A stretch of 63,430 nt of DNA from Lachnospiraceae bacterium UBA7027 (GTDB lineage Bacteria; Bacillota; Clostridia; Lachnospirales; Lachnospiraceae), in NCBI GenBank assembly GCA_002494135.1, contig DLBG01000023.1:1-63430 (forward strand). The letters are read 5' to 3'. Every line of letters starts with the position of its first letter. Position 1 is the first letter of the stretch. The notes under the pieces are model-generated. The model searched no databases. It was not told the DNA's origin and saw only the letters and a list, made by a program, of their open reading frames with translations. Made by a program: the position numbers and the translations under genes. This document shows, one piece after another, positions 8,518 to 15,773 of the stretch.

Positions 8518-9372
8518 ATGAGATTCGTTATCGTCACCGGAATGAGCGGTGCGGGAAAACTGACGGCACAGAAGATGCTTGAGGATTTGGGTTATTACTG
8601 CGTGGACAATCTTCCCGTGCCTTTAATCAGTAAATTTGTCGAACTGATTCTGGAGCCGAACCGGGAAATCACAAAGGTGGTTCTCGGAATTGACGTGCGT
8701 GCAGATCAGTCTTTTGATGAAGTGCAGGAAGCACTTGATGATTTACGCAAAAAGAATTTTCCGTTCGAAATTCTTTTCATGGATTCTTCCGATGCCACTT
8801 TACAGAAGCGTTACAAAGAGTCCAGGAGAATGCATCCGCTTGCTTTGGACGGAAGGGTAATCGACGGCATAAAAAAAGAGCGTGAGATTTTAAAGAAAAT
8901 CAAAGGCGAGGCCGATTATGTTATCGATACATCCAGACTTCTGACCAGGGATTTAAAGGCGGAACTGGAGAATATATTCGTCAAAAACGAAAACTACAAT
9001 TCCCTTATGGTAAACATAGTGTCCTTCGGCTTCAAGCACGGACTTCCGTCGGATGTGGACCTGGTATTTGACGTTCGCTTTCTTCCCAACCCGTTTTATA
9101 TCGATGAACTGAAGGAAAAAAGCGGAAACGACAAAGAAGTTCAGGATTACGTCATGAGTTTTGAAGAGAGCAAGGAATTCTTAAGCAAGCTTACGGATAT
9201 GATTCTTTTCTTAATTCCGAACTATGTCAAAGAAGGGAAGAATCAGCTGGTCATCGGAATCGGTTGTACCGGCGGAAGGCACAGAAGCGTTACCCTGGCC
9301 AATGAACTTTATAAGAATTTAAAGGATGCCGGAAGCTTCGGACTGAAGCTCGAACACAGGGATTTAAAATAG
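8518..9372 (+). CDS. rapZ: RapZ/YvcJ-family nucleotide-binding protein
   Basis: A 284-residue RapZ (YvcJ) family protein. In Escherichia coli RapZ is an RNA-binding adaptor controlling GlmS. In Bacillus YvcJ is a GTP/ATP-binding protein linked to competence. The N-terminal half has the expected GMSGAGK start of the P-loop and GYYCVDNLP. However, residue 15 is Leu (codon 8560-8562) where Ser or Thr normally completes GxxxxGK[ST]. The C-terminal half keeps SFGFKHGLP, DVRFLPNPFY and the sugar/RNA-binding-like GIGCTGGRHRSV. It starts 1 bp after murB and is followed by whiA, the standard murB/rapZ/whiA neighbourhood. Family is certain; nucleotide binding is uncertain because of Leu15. Confidence 0.94.
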   Translation: MRFVIVTGMSGAGKLTAQKMLEDLGYYCVDNLPVPLISKFVELILEPNREITKVVLGIDVRADQSFDEVQEALDDLRKKNFPFEILFMDSSDATLQKRYKESRRMHPLALDGRVIDGIKKEREILKKIKGEADYVIDTSRLLTRDLKAELENIFVKNENYNSLMVNIVSFGFKHGLPSDVDLVFDVRFLPNPFYIDELKEKSGNDKEVQDYVMSFEESKEFLSKLTDMILFLIPNYVKEGKNQLVIGIGCTGGRHRSVTLANELYKNLKDAGSFGLKLEHRDLK

Positions 9373-9384
9373 CCGGGAGTGTTT

Positions 9385-10305
9385 ATGACCTTTTCGCAGG
9401 AAGTCAGGGAAGAACTGGCAAAAAACATACCGAAAGCACGTCACTGCAGAATTGCGGAATTCGCGGTTTTGTTCTTTCATTACGGAAGTGTGGAGGAAAA
9501 AGACGGCCGTTTAAAGCTGGTTCTGAACTGTGAGCAGGAAAGCATTGCCAGAAAATGCTTTACATTGGCAGAAAAAACATTTAATATAAGTGTTGGTCTG
9601 CTTAAAACAGATCGTCTTTTTCGTATGGAAATTTCGGACGATGAGGCGGTGCGTGATATTTTAAGCGCCATCAAACGCATGGATGCCATGGGATGTTTCA
9701 TCCCCGATGCGGACCACGTTTCGCATCAGCTGGTGAAAACCCAGTGTTGCATGAGAGCTTTCCTGCGTGCTTGTTTTGTCAGTTGCGGGTCCATTTCGGA
9801 TCCGGCCAAGGGATATCATCTGGAATTTGTTTGCCAGAATCCGACCATGGCTGCGATGATTTCTGAAATTCTCGGCCATTTTGAAATCGAGGCAAAAACG
9901 GTTTCCAGAAAAAAATATAAAGTAGTCTACCTCAAGGAAGGTGCGGCAATTGTCGAAGTGCTCAATGTCATGGAAGCACACATTTCCATGATGAATCTGG
10001 AAAATTACCGGATTTTGCACGAGATTGCGGGAGAAACCAACCGCAGGGTAAACTGCGAGACGGCGAATCTGCTGAAAAGCGTTAATGCGGCGAATTCGCA
10101 GATTGAGGATATTGAATATATTGCCCGTACCGTCGGTTTAAGCGCACTTCCGCCCACCCTGCAGGAAATGGCTGAGGTAAGGCTTGAACACCGGGACGCG
10201 ACACTGAAAGAACTGGGGGAGTTCTTGTCGCCGAGTGTCGGAAAATCCGGAGTCAATCACAGACTGCGGAAAATTCAGGAGTTTGCGACAAAATTAAAGG
10301 GGTAA
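9385..10305 (+). CDS. whiA: DNA-binding protein WhiA
   Basis: WhiA has two N-terminal degenerate LAGLIDADG homing-endonuclease-like domains and a C-terminal helix-turn-helix. It regulates division or sporulation genes in Actinobacteria and affects division and chromosome segregation in Bacillus. The protein begins MTFSQEVREELA and shows the C-terminal block ILHEIAGETNRRVNCETAN, ALPPTLQEMAEVRL and SGVNHRLRKI. A GTG at 9379 is also in frame, but GGGAG (9375-9379) is spaced properly only for the ATG at 9385, giving 306 residues. It follows rapZ by 12 bp. The regulon cannot be read from this window. Confidence 0.95.
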   Translation: MTFSQEVREELAKNIPKARHCRIAEFAVLFFHYGSVEEKDGRLKLVLNCEQESIARKCFTLAEKTFNISVGLLKTDRLFRMEISDDEAVRDILSAIKRMDAMGCFIPDADHVSHQLVKTQCCMRAFLRACFVSCGSISDPAKGYHLEFVCQNPTMAAMISEILGHFEIEAKTVSRKKYKVVYLKEGAAIVEVLNVMEAHISMMNLENYRILHEIAGETNRRVNCETANLLKSVNAANSQIEDIEYIARTVGLSALPPTLQEMAEVRLEHRDATLKELGEFLSPSVGKSGVNHRLRKIQEFATKLKG

Positions 10306-10361
10306 AAAGAGAAGGTTTGCACGAGTCTGTTTGACATGATGTTACTAAGGAGGAGAAAATC

Positions 10362-10622
10362 ATGATTTCAAAAGAGATGACCGTAAAGCTTTCCGGAGGA
10401 ATGGAAGCAAGACCTGTAGCCGTTCTGGTTCAGGTTGCAAGCCAGTTTGATTCTTCGATTTATCTGCAGGTAGGCGAAGGAAAAAAAGTTAACGCCAAAA
10501 GTATCATGGGTATGATGAGTCTTGGTCTCGGCGCCGGAGAAAAGGTTACCGTTGTAACCGACGGTGTGGATGAAGCGGAAGCTATGGACAATATTGAGTT
10601 ATACCTGGGCAAGGACGAATAA
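10362..10622 (+). CDS. Crh-like HPr-family protein lacking His15
   Basis: An 86-residue HPr-fold protein. At the position of the PTS phospho-accepting histidine it has Glu15 (GGMEARPVA, codon 10404-10406), so it cannot act as a PTS phosphocarrier. The regulatory serine region is intact: KSIMGMMSL with Ser47 equivalent to HPr Ser46, the HprK target. This mirrors Bacillus Crh, which has Gln at that position and works only as a CcpA corepressor. hprK lies 3.7 kb upstream in the same gene run. The Shine-Dalgarno is AGGAGGAG. I infer a catabolite-control role; a metabolic-enzyme-binding role as described for Crh is an alternative. Confidence 0.9.
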   Translation: MISKEMTVKLSGGMEARPVAVLVQVASQFDSSIYLQVGEGKKVNAKSIMGMMSLGLGAGEKVTVVTDGVDEAEAMDNIELYLGKDE

Positions 10623-10640
10623 TTCTCAAGGGAATTTTTT

Positions 10641-11546
10641 ATGAACAGAAAAAAGGTACTATTCGTTTATAACGCTCATGCCGGACAGGAAAGAATCCGT
10701 TTTGCGCTCGTGGATGTGCTGGACATTTTCGAAAAAGCCGGTTATGAGGTGACGGTTCATCCGACGCAGGCAAGGGATGATGCCACGAGGTTCGTCAAGG
10801 AAAGCGACGGAAAGTATGACATGATCGTATGCTCCGGCGGTGACGGAACCCTGGATGAAGTTGTAAAAGGTATGGATGAGTGTAACAAAAAGATACCCAT
10901 CGGATATCTCCCGGCCGGCAGTACGAACGATTTCGGAAGGACACTCGGAATTCCGTCCGAGTTTTCCAAGGCGGCGCAGGTGGTTGTAAGCGGGAAACCG
11001 TTTTCGTGCGATATCGGATCTTTTAACGGAAATACCTTTATCTACATTGCCGCTTTCGGGGCACTGACGGAGGTTTCCTATGAGACCAGTCAGAAAGTCA
11101 AGAATATTTTCGGCCACATGGCCTACGTAATCGAGGGTATCAAGTCCGTGGGTCTCGGCAATATCAAACCCTATTCCATGAGCATTGTGGCAAACAACCA
11201 GCTGATTAAGGATACCTTTATTTACGGCATGGTCAGCAATACCATGTCCATCGGAGGAGTAAAATATCCGGATAAGGGAATCAAGCTGGATGACGGAGAA
11301 TTTGAAGCGCTTTTTATCAAATATCCGGACGATCCGGTGGAACTCAATTCCCTGTTGTCTTCCTTAATGGCACAAGATCCGGATCCGGAGCATATGTATT
11401 ATTTCCGGGCTTCGGAAATACATATCAAGGCCGATCAGCCGACTCCCTGGACGCTGGACGGGGAAAACGGCGGTTTCCATACAGAGGCGATTATCCGAAA
11501 CCTGCCGAGACAGGTGGATATTATTGCTCCGGTTTCCATGAAATAG
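10641..11546 (+). CDS. Diacylglycerol kinase family lipid kinase (YegS/DgkB type)
   Basis: A 301-residue soluble lipid kinase of the diacylglycerol/sphingosine kinase fold. The N-terminal nucleotide-binding domain shows VFVYNAHAG-like NPxxG variation (FVYNAHAGQ), the CSGGDGTLDEVVKG loop and IGYLPAGSTNDFGRTL. The C-terminal beta-sandwich includes TPWTLDGENGG. Relatives phosphorylate diacylglycerol to phosphatidate, recycling lipid released by lipoteichoic acid or polysaccharide synthesis. The exact substrate cannot be read from sequence. It lies 18 bp after the Crh-like gene, with Shine-Dalgarno CAAGGGA. It is the last gene before a 276-bp gap. Confidence 0.88.
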   Translation: MNRKKVLFVYNAHAGQERIRFALVDVLDIFEKAGYEVTVHPTQARDDATRFVKESDGKYDMIVCSGGDGTLDEVVKGMDECNKKIPIGYLPAGSTNDFGRTLGIPSEFSKAAQVVVSGKPFSCDIGSFNGNTFIYIAAFGALTEVSYETSQKVKNIFGHMAYVIEGIKSVGLGNIKPYSMSIVANNQLIKDTFIYGMVSNTMSIGGVKYPDKGIKLDDGEFEALFIKYPDDPVELNSLLSSLMAQDPDPEHMYYFRASEIHIKADQPTPWTLDGENGGFHTEAIIRNLPRQVDIIAPVSMK

Positions 11547-11567
11547 AATAACTCCAATCAGATAAAA

Positions 11568-11598
11568 TGAAGGGCCGATACGTTGTATCGGCCCTTCA
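11568..11598. other. Perfect 14-bp hairpin at operon end
   Basis: A perfect 14-bp inverted repeat (11568-11581 with 11585-11598) around a 3-nt loop, 21 bp after the lipid kinase stop. On the + strand it is followed by A residues, not a T-run; on the - strand it is followed by TTTTAT. It may end or stabilise the upstream transcript without a classic U-tract. A second weak 6-bp hairpin (11637-11652) followed by T-rich sequence lies downstream. The rest of 11599-11740 shows nothing I can interpret. Confidence 0.6.
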
Positions 11599-11740
11599 AA
11601 ATAGGAGAAAATGAAAAAAATCTAGAAAATGAGGAGTCCCGATTTCTCGGGAGTTATATTCTTTTCATTACAATCATCTTATCGGTCAAATATGAATAAA
11701 CTATGAATAAACAGTCAAACCTTTTTGAAAAGATTTTTTA

Positions 11741-11769
11741 TTGATAAAGTAAGGGAAAAATGGTAAAAT
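11741..11769 (+). promoter_or_regulatory. Promoter with extended -10
   Basis: TTGATA (11741-11746), 17-bp spacer, TAAAAT (11764-11769) preceded by TGG, so it also has an extended -10. It drives the coiled-coil gene at 11823 and probably the M23 peptidase gene. Confidence 0.78.
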
Positions 11770-11822
11770 ATATGCGTATTTGTGGGTAGATTTGCTGCAA
11801 ATGGCGCATGCGGAGGTTTGTT

Positions 11823-12764
11823 ATGGATAACTTTGTAGATAAAATGTCACAGAGAATCAATGCTCAGGAGATGATTAAGGCGAATGCACAGGCAGAAGCC
11901 AATGAAATGCAGCGTCTTCAGGAGCAGGTTGCGCAGTATGAAGCTATCCTTCAGGATATGCGAAAACTGAACTACAAAAACTCCGAACTTACCGATAAGA
12001 TCAACACGCTTGTAGATGAAAGCATGCAGAAGGTACAGAGTGCCAGAGGAAATGCCGCCGGTGCGGAAGAAGCAAATGTATCCTCCGATTTATCCGAAGC
12101 CATTATGGCAGCTGTGGAAGAAGCCATGAGAGGACTGGATGTCAGCAGTTTAAACGAGTCCGTTAACAATACGCTGATGATTCCGGTGGATGAGATGAAG
12201 CAGTCCAGCCTCATGGTATCCGATTCCGTATCGGAAGTTCGCCAGATTGCACAGGATGTGCGCAGCAGTGTGGATGAGGTCCGCAATTCTTCCGAAGAAC
12301 TGAAGACCTCCGTTAAGGCGAGTGTGGATAATGCCATTCTTACCATGCGTCGTGAGAACCGTGAAATTGCAGAGCATCTGGAATACATCCGTTCCACGGT
12401 GGACAACATCAAGACTCCCGGTGAGGAAGACGAAGCACTGAGAGAAGAGATGGAGGCAAAGCGCAGGGAAGAGGAGAAGGCAAAAGAGGAAGCCCGCCTT
12501 GCAAAAGAAGAGGAAGACAAGAAGGCATTGGAAGACATGTTTAAACAGTCCGATGACTTCGTACATAAAGAGAACGTTAAGGTATACCGTAACGTACAGG
12601 CAGTTGTTGTGGATGAGTTTAAGAACCAGACCGAGGGATTGACGAAACACAATCATGAGCTGTACGAAAGAGTGAATTCCGTCCGTGTTGCGGTGATTAT
12701 TGCAATCGCCCTCGGATTCGCGAATCTGATTTTAATGGTATTAAAAATCCTGAATATTTTATAG
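11823..12764 (+). CDS. Membrane-anchored coiled-coil protein
   Basis: A 313-residue protein with no family I recognise. Most of it is charged and heptad-like: about 15-75 and 185-265 are Glu/Lys/Gln/Arg-rich coiled coil. The middle (about 100-200) repeats VSDSV/VRxSVDEVR-type segments like the amphipathic helices of chemoreceptor or tail-fibre stalks. A single hydrophobic segment at the C-terminus (about 290-310, VAVIIAIALGFANLILMV) makes it tail-anchored, with the coiled coil in the cytoplasm. ATG 11808 is in frame, but GGAGG (11812-11816) is placed for 11823. It lies 1 bp before a wall peptidase, so a scaffold role in wall remodelling is possible but unproved. Confidence 0.8.
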   Translation: MDNFVDKMSQRINAQEMIKANAQAEANEMQRLQEQVAQYEAILQDMRKLNYKNSELTDKINTLVDESMQKVQSARGNAAGAEEANVSSDLSEAIMAAVEEAMRGLDVSSLNESVNNTLMIPVDEMKQSSLMVSDSVSEVRQIAQDVRSSVDEVRNSSEELKTSVKASVDNAILTMRRENREIAEHLEYIRSTVDNIKTPGEEDEALREEMEAKRREEEKAKEEARLAKEEEDKKALEDMFKQSDDFVHKENVKVYRNVQAVVVDEFKNQTEGLTKHNHELYERVNSVRVAVIIAIALGFANLILMVLKILNIL

Positions 12765-12765
12765 G

Positions 12766-14334
12766 ATGAAGCATTTATCCCGATATACATTCAAAATGAA
12801 AGTGTTGGCAATAAGAGTGCTTTTGGGCGCTTTTGTTGTTGCACTTTTTTTTATTCCCAATTTCCGTTTATTCGAGCATGATGCCGATAACAGTTTTACC
12901 ATCTGGATGTACGGAGAAGCGGTCGGCGTGGTTTCCAAAGAAGATCATGCGGACGAACTGTTATCCAGAGCCCGCAAAACGATGGCAAACAGAGCAAACA
13001 CGCTCGTTATGCTCGATCCCATGGACTTTTCCGTTGTAGGGGAAGAGAAAATTTTCCGTGCCACGGATTCCGACCGGGAAATCGTACAGAACATGGTGGC
13101 CGTAATGGAGAATCATCACCGCAAGGCAAGACGGACGGCATACTCCATGAAGGTGCGGGGACTGACCGTAAATATGGCATCCTCCGAAGACGTGCATGAA
13201 CTTCTGTCCAGAACCATTGCCAGATACGATACGGAAGGACTTTACGAAGTGGTTATGGAGAAGGACGAAAACAGAGATTTAAACGTTCTTACCGCCACAA
13301 TCCGGTTAAAGAAGGAAGAGGAACTGTTCTATCCCTATTCCGGATCCGGAATGGCCTTATATCAGGCGGAAAAAGCCTGTGAGGATGCATATCTTCTTGA
13401 TTTTGAGGAATACGCATTAGGCCTTCAGAGCATCGGTCTTTCCGAGACCATCGAAGTGGTAGAGGCCAGTGTTCCCGCAGATGAACTTTTAAGCGTGGAC
13501 GAAGCCATGGCACTGTTAACCGAGGAACAGGCCGTACAGCAGACTTACGAAGTTCAGCCCGGAGATACGCTTTCCGGTATTTCTCTGAAGCTGGATATTC
13601 CCATGGAAACCATCGTACAGATGAATTCGGAGTTCATGGAAAGCGTCAATTCCACCATACATGTCGGACAGACGCTGATTATCACGGTTCCCGAACCGGA
13701 ACTTGCCGTGGAATGGGTGAACCGTGAACATTATAACGAAACATATGAAGCAGAAATCGAATATGTATACAACGATGACTGGTTTACAACGCAGAAACAG
13801 GTTTTGCAGGAGCCCCAGGCCGGCTACCGCGAACTGATTGCGGACGTGCATTATTCCAACGATGCGGAAGTTTCCAGAGATATTATCAAGCAGGATGTGC
13901 TGATGGAAGCCGTTCCGAAAATTGTGGAAGTCGGAACCAAGATTCCGCCTACCTTTATCTGGCCTTTATCCGGTGGACGTATTTCGTCCTACTTCGGAAG
14001 AAGAAAATCTCCTACCGCAGGTGCATCCTCCTATCATAAGGGCCTGGATATTGCAACACCTACCGGCTCTGCGGTTTATGCTTCCAGCGGTGGCGTGGTT
14101 ACATCGGCAGGATGGGCCGGCGGTTACGGTTATGCGGTTGTGATCCGTCATCCGGACGGACATTCCACAAGATACGGACACTTAAGTAAGATTCTTGTAT
14201 CCGTGGGTCAGTCGGTGGCACAGGGACAGACGATTGCCAAATCCGGTTCCACCGGTGTCAGCACGGGACCTCACCTGCATTTCGAGGTAATTGAAAACGG
14301 AACTCAGGTGGATCCGCTTCGATTCCTTCGGTAA
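12766..14334 (+). CDS. LysM/G5-domain M23 peptidoglycan endopeptidase
   Basis: A 522-residue secreted or membrane-tethered wall hydrolase. An N-terminal hydrophobic segment (about 11-28) acts as signal or anchor. After an unassigned region (40-255) come a LysM peptidoglycan-binding domain (about 260-310, QPGDTLSGIS), a G5 domain (about 312-390) and a C-terminal LytM/M23 domain (about 395-522). The zinc ligands are in SYHKGLDIA and HLHFEV, with the GYGYAVVIRHPDGHSTRYGHL core. M23 enzymes cut peptide cross-links. It starts 1 bp after the coiled-coil gene, suggesting coupled translation. An in-frame ATG at 12796 is possible, but neither start has a strong Shine-Dalgarno. Confidence 0.92.
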   Translation: MKHLSRYTFKMKVLAIRVLLGAFVVALFFIPNFRLFEHDADNSFTIWMYGEAVGVVSKEDHADELLSRARKTMANRANTLVMLDPMDFSVVGEEKIFRATDSDREIVQNMVAVMENHHRKARRTAYSMKVRGLTVNMASSEDVHELLSRTIARYDTEGLYEVVMEKDENRDLNVLTATIRLKKEEELFYPYSGSGMALYQAEKACEDAYLLDFEEYALGLQSIGLSETIEVVEASVPADELLSVDEAMALLTEEQAVQQTYEVQPGDTLSGISLKLDIPMETIVQMNSEFMESVNSTIHVGQTLIITVPEPELAVEWVNREHYNETYEAEIEYVYNDDWFTTQKQVLQEPQAGYRELIADVHYSNDAEVSRDIIKQDVLMEAVPKIVEVGTKIPPTFIWPLSGGRISSYFGRRKSPTAGASSYHKGLDIATPTGSAVYASSGGVVTSAGWAGGYGYAVVIRHPDGHSTRYGHLSKILVSVGQSVAQGQTIAKSGSTGVSTGPHLHFEVIENGTQVDPLRFLR

Positions 14335-14337
14335 TAA

Positions 14338-14366
14338 TTGCATTTACAGAGTGAATCATGTATAAT
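14338..14366 (+). promoter_or_regulatory. Promoter of murA
   Basis: TTGCAT (14338-14343), 17-bp spacer, TATAAT (14361-14366), starting 4 bp after the peptidase stop codon. The leader to the murA ATG would be about 20 nt. Confidence 0.78.
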
Positions 14367-14392
14367 ATCTTCGTTATATTGCGGAGGAACGC

Positions 14393-15700
14393 ATGGAAAA
14401 ATACGTGATAACAGGTGGAAATCCCCTGGTGGGAGAGGTAGAAATCGGCGGTGCGAAGAATGCGGCACTTGCAATTCTGGCTGCCTCCATCATGACGGAT
14501 GAAACCGTTACAATTGAAAATGTCCCCGATGTTCGTGATACGAATGTCATGCTTCAGGCCATGGAGAGCATCGGTGTTCAGATTATAAGAGTTGACAGGC
14601 ATACTTACCGGATCAACGGTTCCCGTATTCATAATCAGGTAATTCTGAATGAGGGAATCAAAAAGATTCGTGCTTCTTACTATTTAATCGGTGCTTTGCT
14701 CGGTAAGTACAAGAATGCGGAAGTACCTCTTCCCGGCGGATGTAACCTGGGAACCAGGGCCATTGACCAGCATATTAAAGGATTTCGAAGCCTCGGCGCT
14801 TCCGTGAATGTACGTCACGGTTCCGTTGTCGCTCATGCGCAGAGTCTGAAGGGATCTCATATTTTCATGGATAAAGTTTCCGTGGGAGCAACCATAAACG
14901 TCATTATGGCAGCTGTTATGGCGGAAGGAAAAACCGTAATCGAGAACGCGGCAAAGGAACCGCATGTCGTTGATCTGGCGAACTTTTTAAACAGTATGGG
15001 AGCCAACATCAAGGGTGCCGGTACCGATGTCATCCGTATTAACGGTGTTCAGAGCCTTCATAAAACGGAGTACATGATTATACCCGATCAGATTGAGGCG
15101 GGAACCTATCTGATGGCAGCAGCGGCTACCAGAGGTGATATTACCGTTAAGAATGTAATCCCCAAGCACCTGGAATGCATTTACGCAAAGCTTAGTGAAA
15201 TCGGCTGCCAGGTGGAAGAATCGGATGATGCGGTTCGTGTAGTGGCGACAAAGAGACTCGGCAATACACAGGTAAAGACCCTGCCTTATCCCGGTTTCCC
15301 TACGGATATGCAGCCTCAGATGACGGTGCTTCTCGGAATTGCTCAGGGCATCAGCATTGTTACGGAGAGTATTTTCGACAACCGTTTCAAATATGTGGAT
15401 GAATTAACCCGCATGGGAAGCGACATAAAAGTGGAAGGCAATACGGCCATTATTACCGGAGTGGAACGTTATTCGGGCGCGGAGATTGCAAGCCCCGATC
15501 TGCGTGCCGGTGCGGCATTGGTAATTGCGGCTCTTACTGCGGAAGGAGAATCCGTGGTAACGGATATCCAGTATATCCAGAGAGGCTATGAGGATTTTCA
15601 CTTAAAACTGAAAAAACTCGGCGGAAACATTGAAATCATCGACACACCGGATGAGGAAGAATCCCCGAAGGATGCCGCATTCCGTTCCGTTGTTTCATAA
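14393..15700 (+). CDS. murA: UDP-N-acetylglucosamine 1-carboxyvinyltransferase
   Basis: Transfers enolpyruvate from phosphoenolpyruvate to UDP-GlcNAc, the first committed step of peptidoglycan synthesis and the target of fosfomycin. The 435-residue EPT-fold enzyme begins MEKYVITGGNPLVGEVEIGG and KNAALAILAAS. The catalytic cysteine is Cys117 in PLPGGCNLGTRAIDQHIKG, so the enzyme has the fosfomycin-sensitive Cys form. Other conserved parts are YMIIPDQIEAGT and PGFPTDMQPQ near the PEP site. The GCGGAGG Shine-Dalgarno and an upstream promoter define the start. The reductase for the next step, murB, is 6 kb upstream in another operon. Confidence 0.97.
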   Translation: MEKYVITGGNPLVGEVEIGGAKNAALAILAASIMTDETVTIENVPDVRDTNVMLQAMESIGVQIIRVDRHTYRINGSRIHNQVILNEGIKKIRASYYLIGALLGKYKNAEVPLPGGCNLGTRAIDQHIKGFRSLGASVNVRHGSVVAHAQSLKGSHIFMDKVSVGATINVIMAAVMAEGKTVIENAAKEPHVVDLANFLNSMGANIKGAGTDVIRINGVQSLHKTEYMIIPDQIEAGTYLMAAAATRGDITVKNVIPKHLECIYAKLSEIGCQVEESDDAVRVVATKRLGNTQVKTLPYPGFPTDMQPQMTVLLGIAQGISIVTESIFDNRFKYVDELTRMGSDIKVEGNTAIITGVERYSGAEIASPDLRAGAALVIAALTAEGESVVTDIQYIQRGYEDFHLKLKKLGGNIEIIDTPDEEESPKDAAFRSVVS

Positions 15701-15733
15701 GAAAAATTTAACTCTGAAATCAGAGTAGTGGAG

Positions 15734-15756
15734 GGTCCGCTTTTGTGGGCCTTTTT
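15734..15756 (+). terminator. Terminator or attenuator between murA and metK
   Basis: GGTCCGC (15734-15740), a TTTT loop and GTGGGCC (15745-15751) form a 7-bp stem with wobble pairs, followed by five T residues. It ends only 17 bp before the metK ATG. A second 7-bp hairpin (15711-15726) precedes it. No promoter is visible between the hairpin and metK. Confidence 0.7.
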
Positions 15757-15773
15757 CATAACAGGAGGGTAAA

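Noticed and set aside
11972..12652. Long - strand open frame (226 codons) opposite the coiled-coil gene
   Set aside because: Its Ser-rich content mirrors the codon pattern of the + strand gene, it has no ribosome site, and the + strand gene has promoter, Shine-Dalgarno and a clear membrane helix.
15701..15773. SAM riboswitch before metK
   Set aside because: Only 73 bp are available and no four-way junction or kink-turn pattern can be drawn; just two simple hairpins are present.
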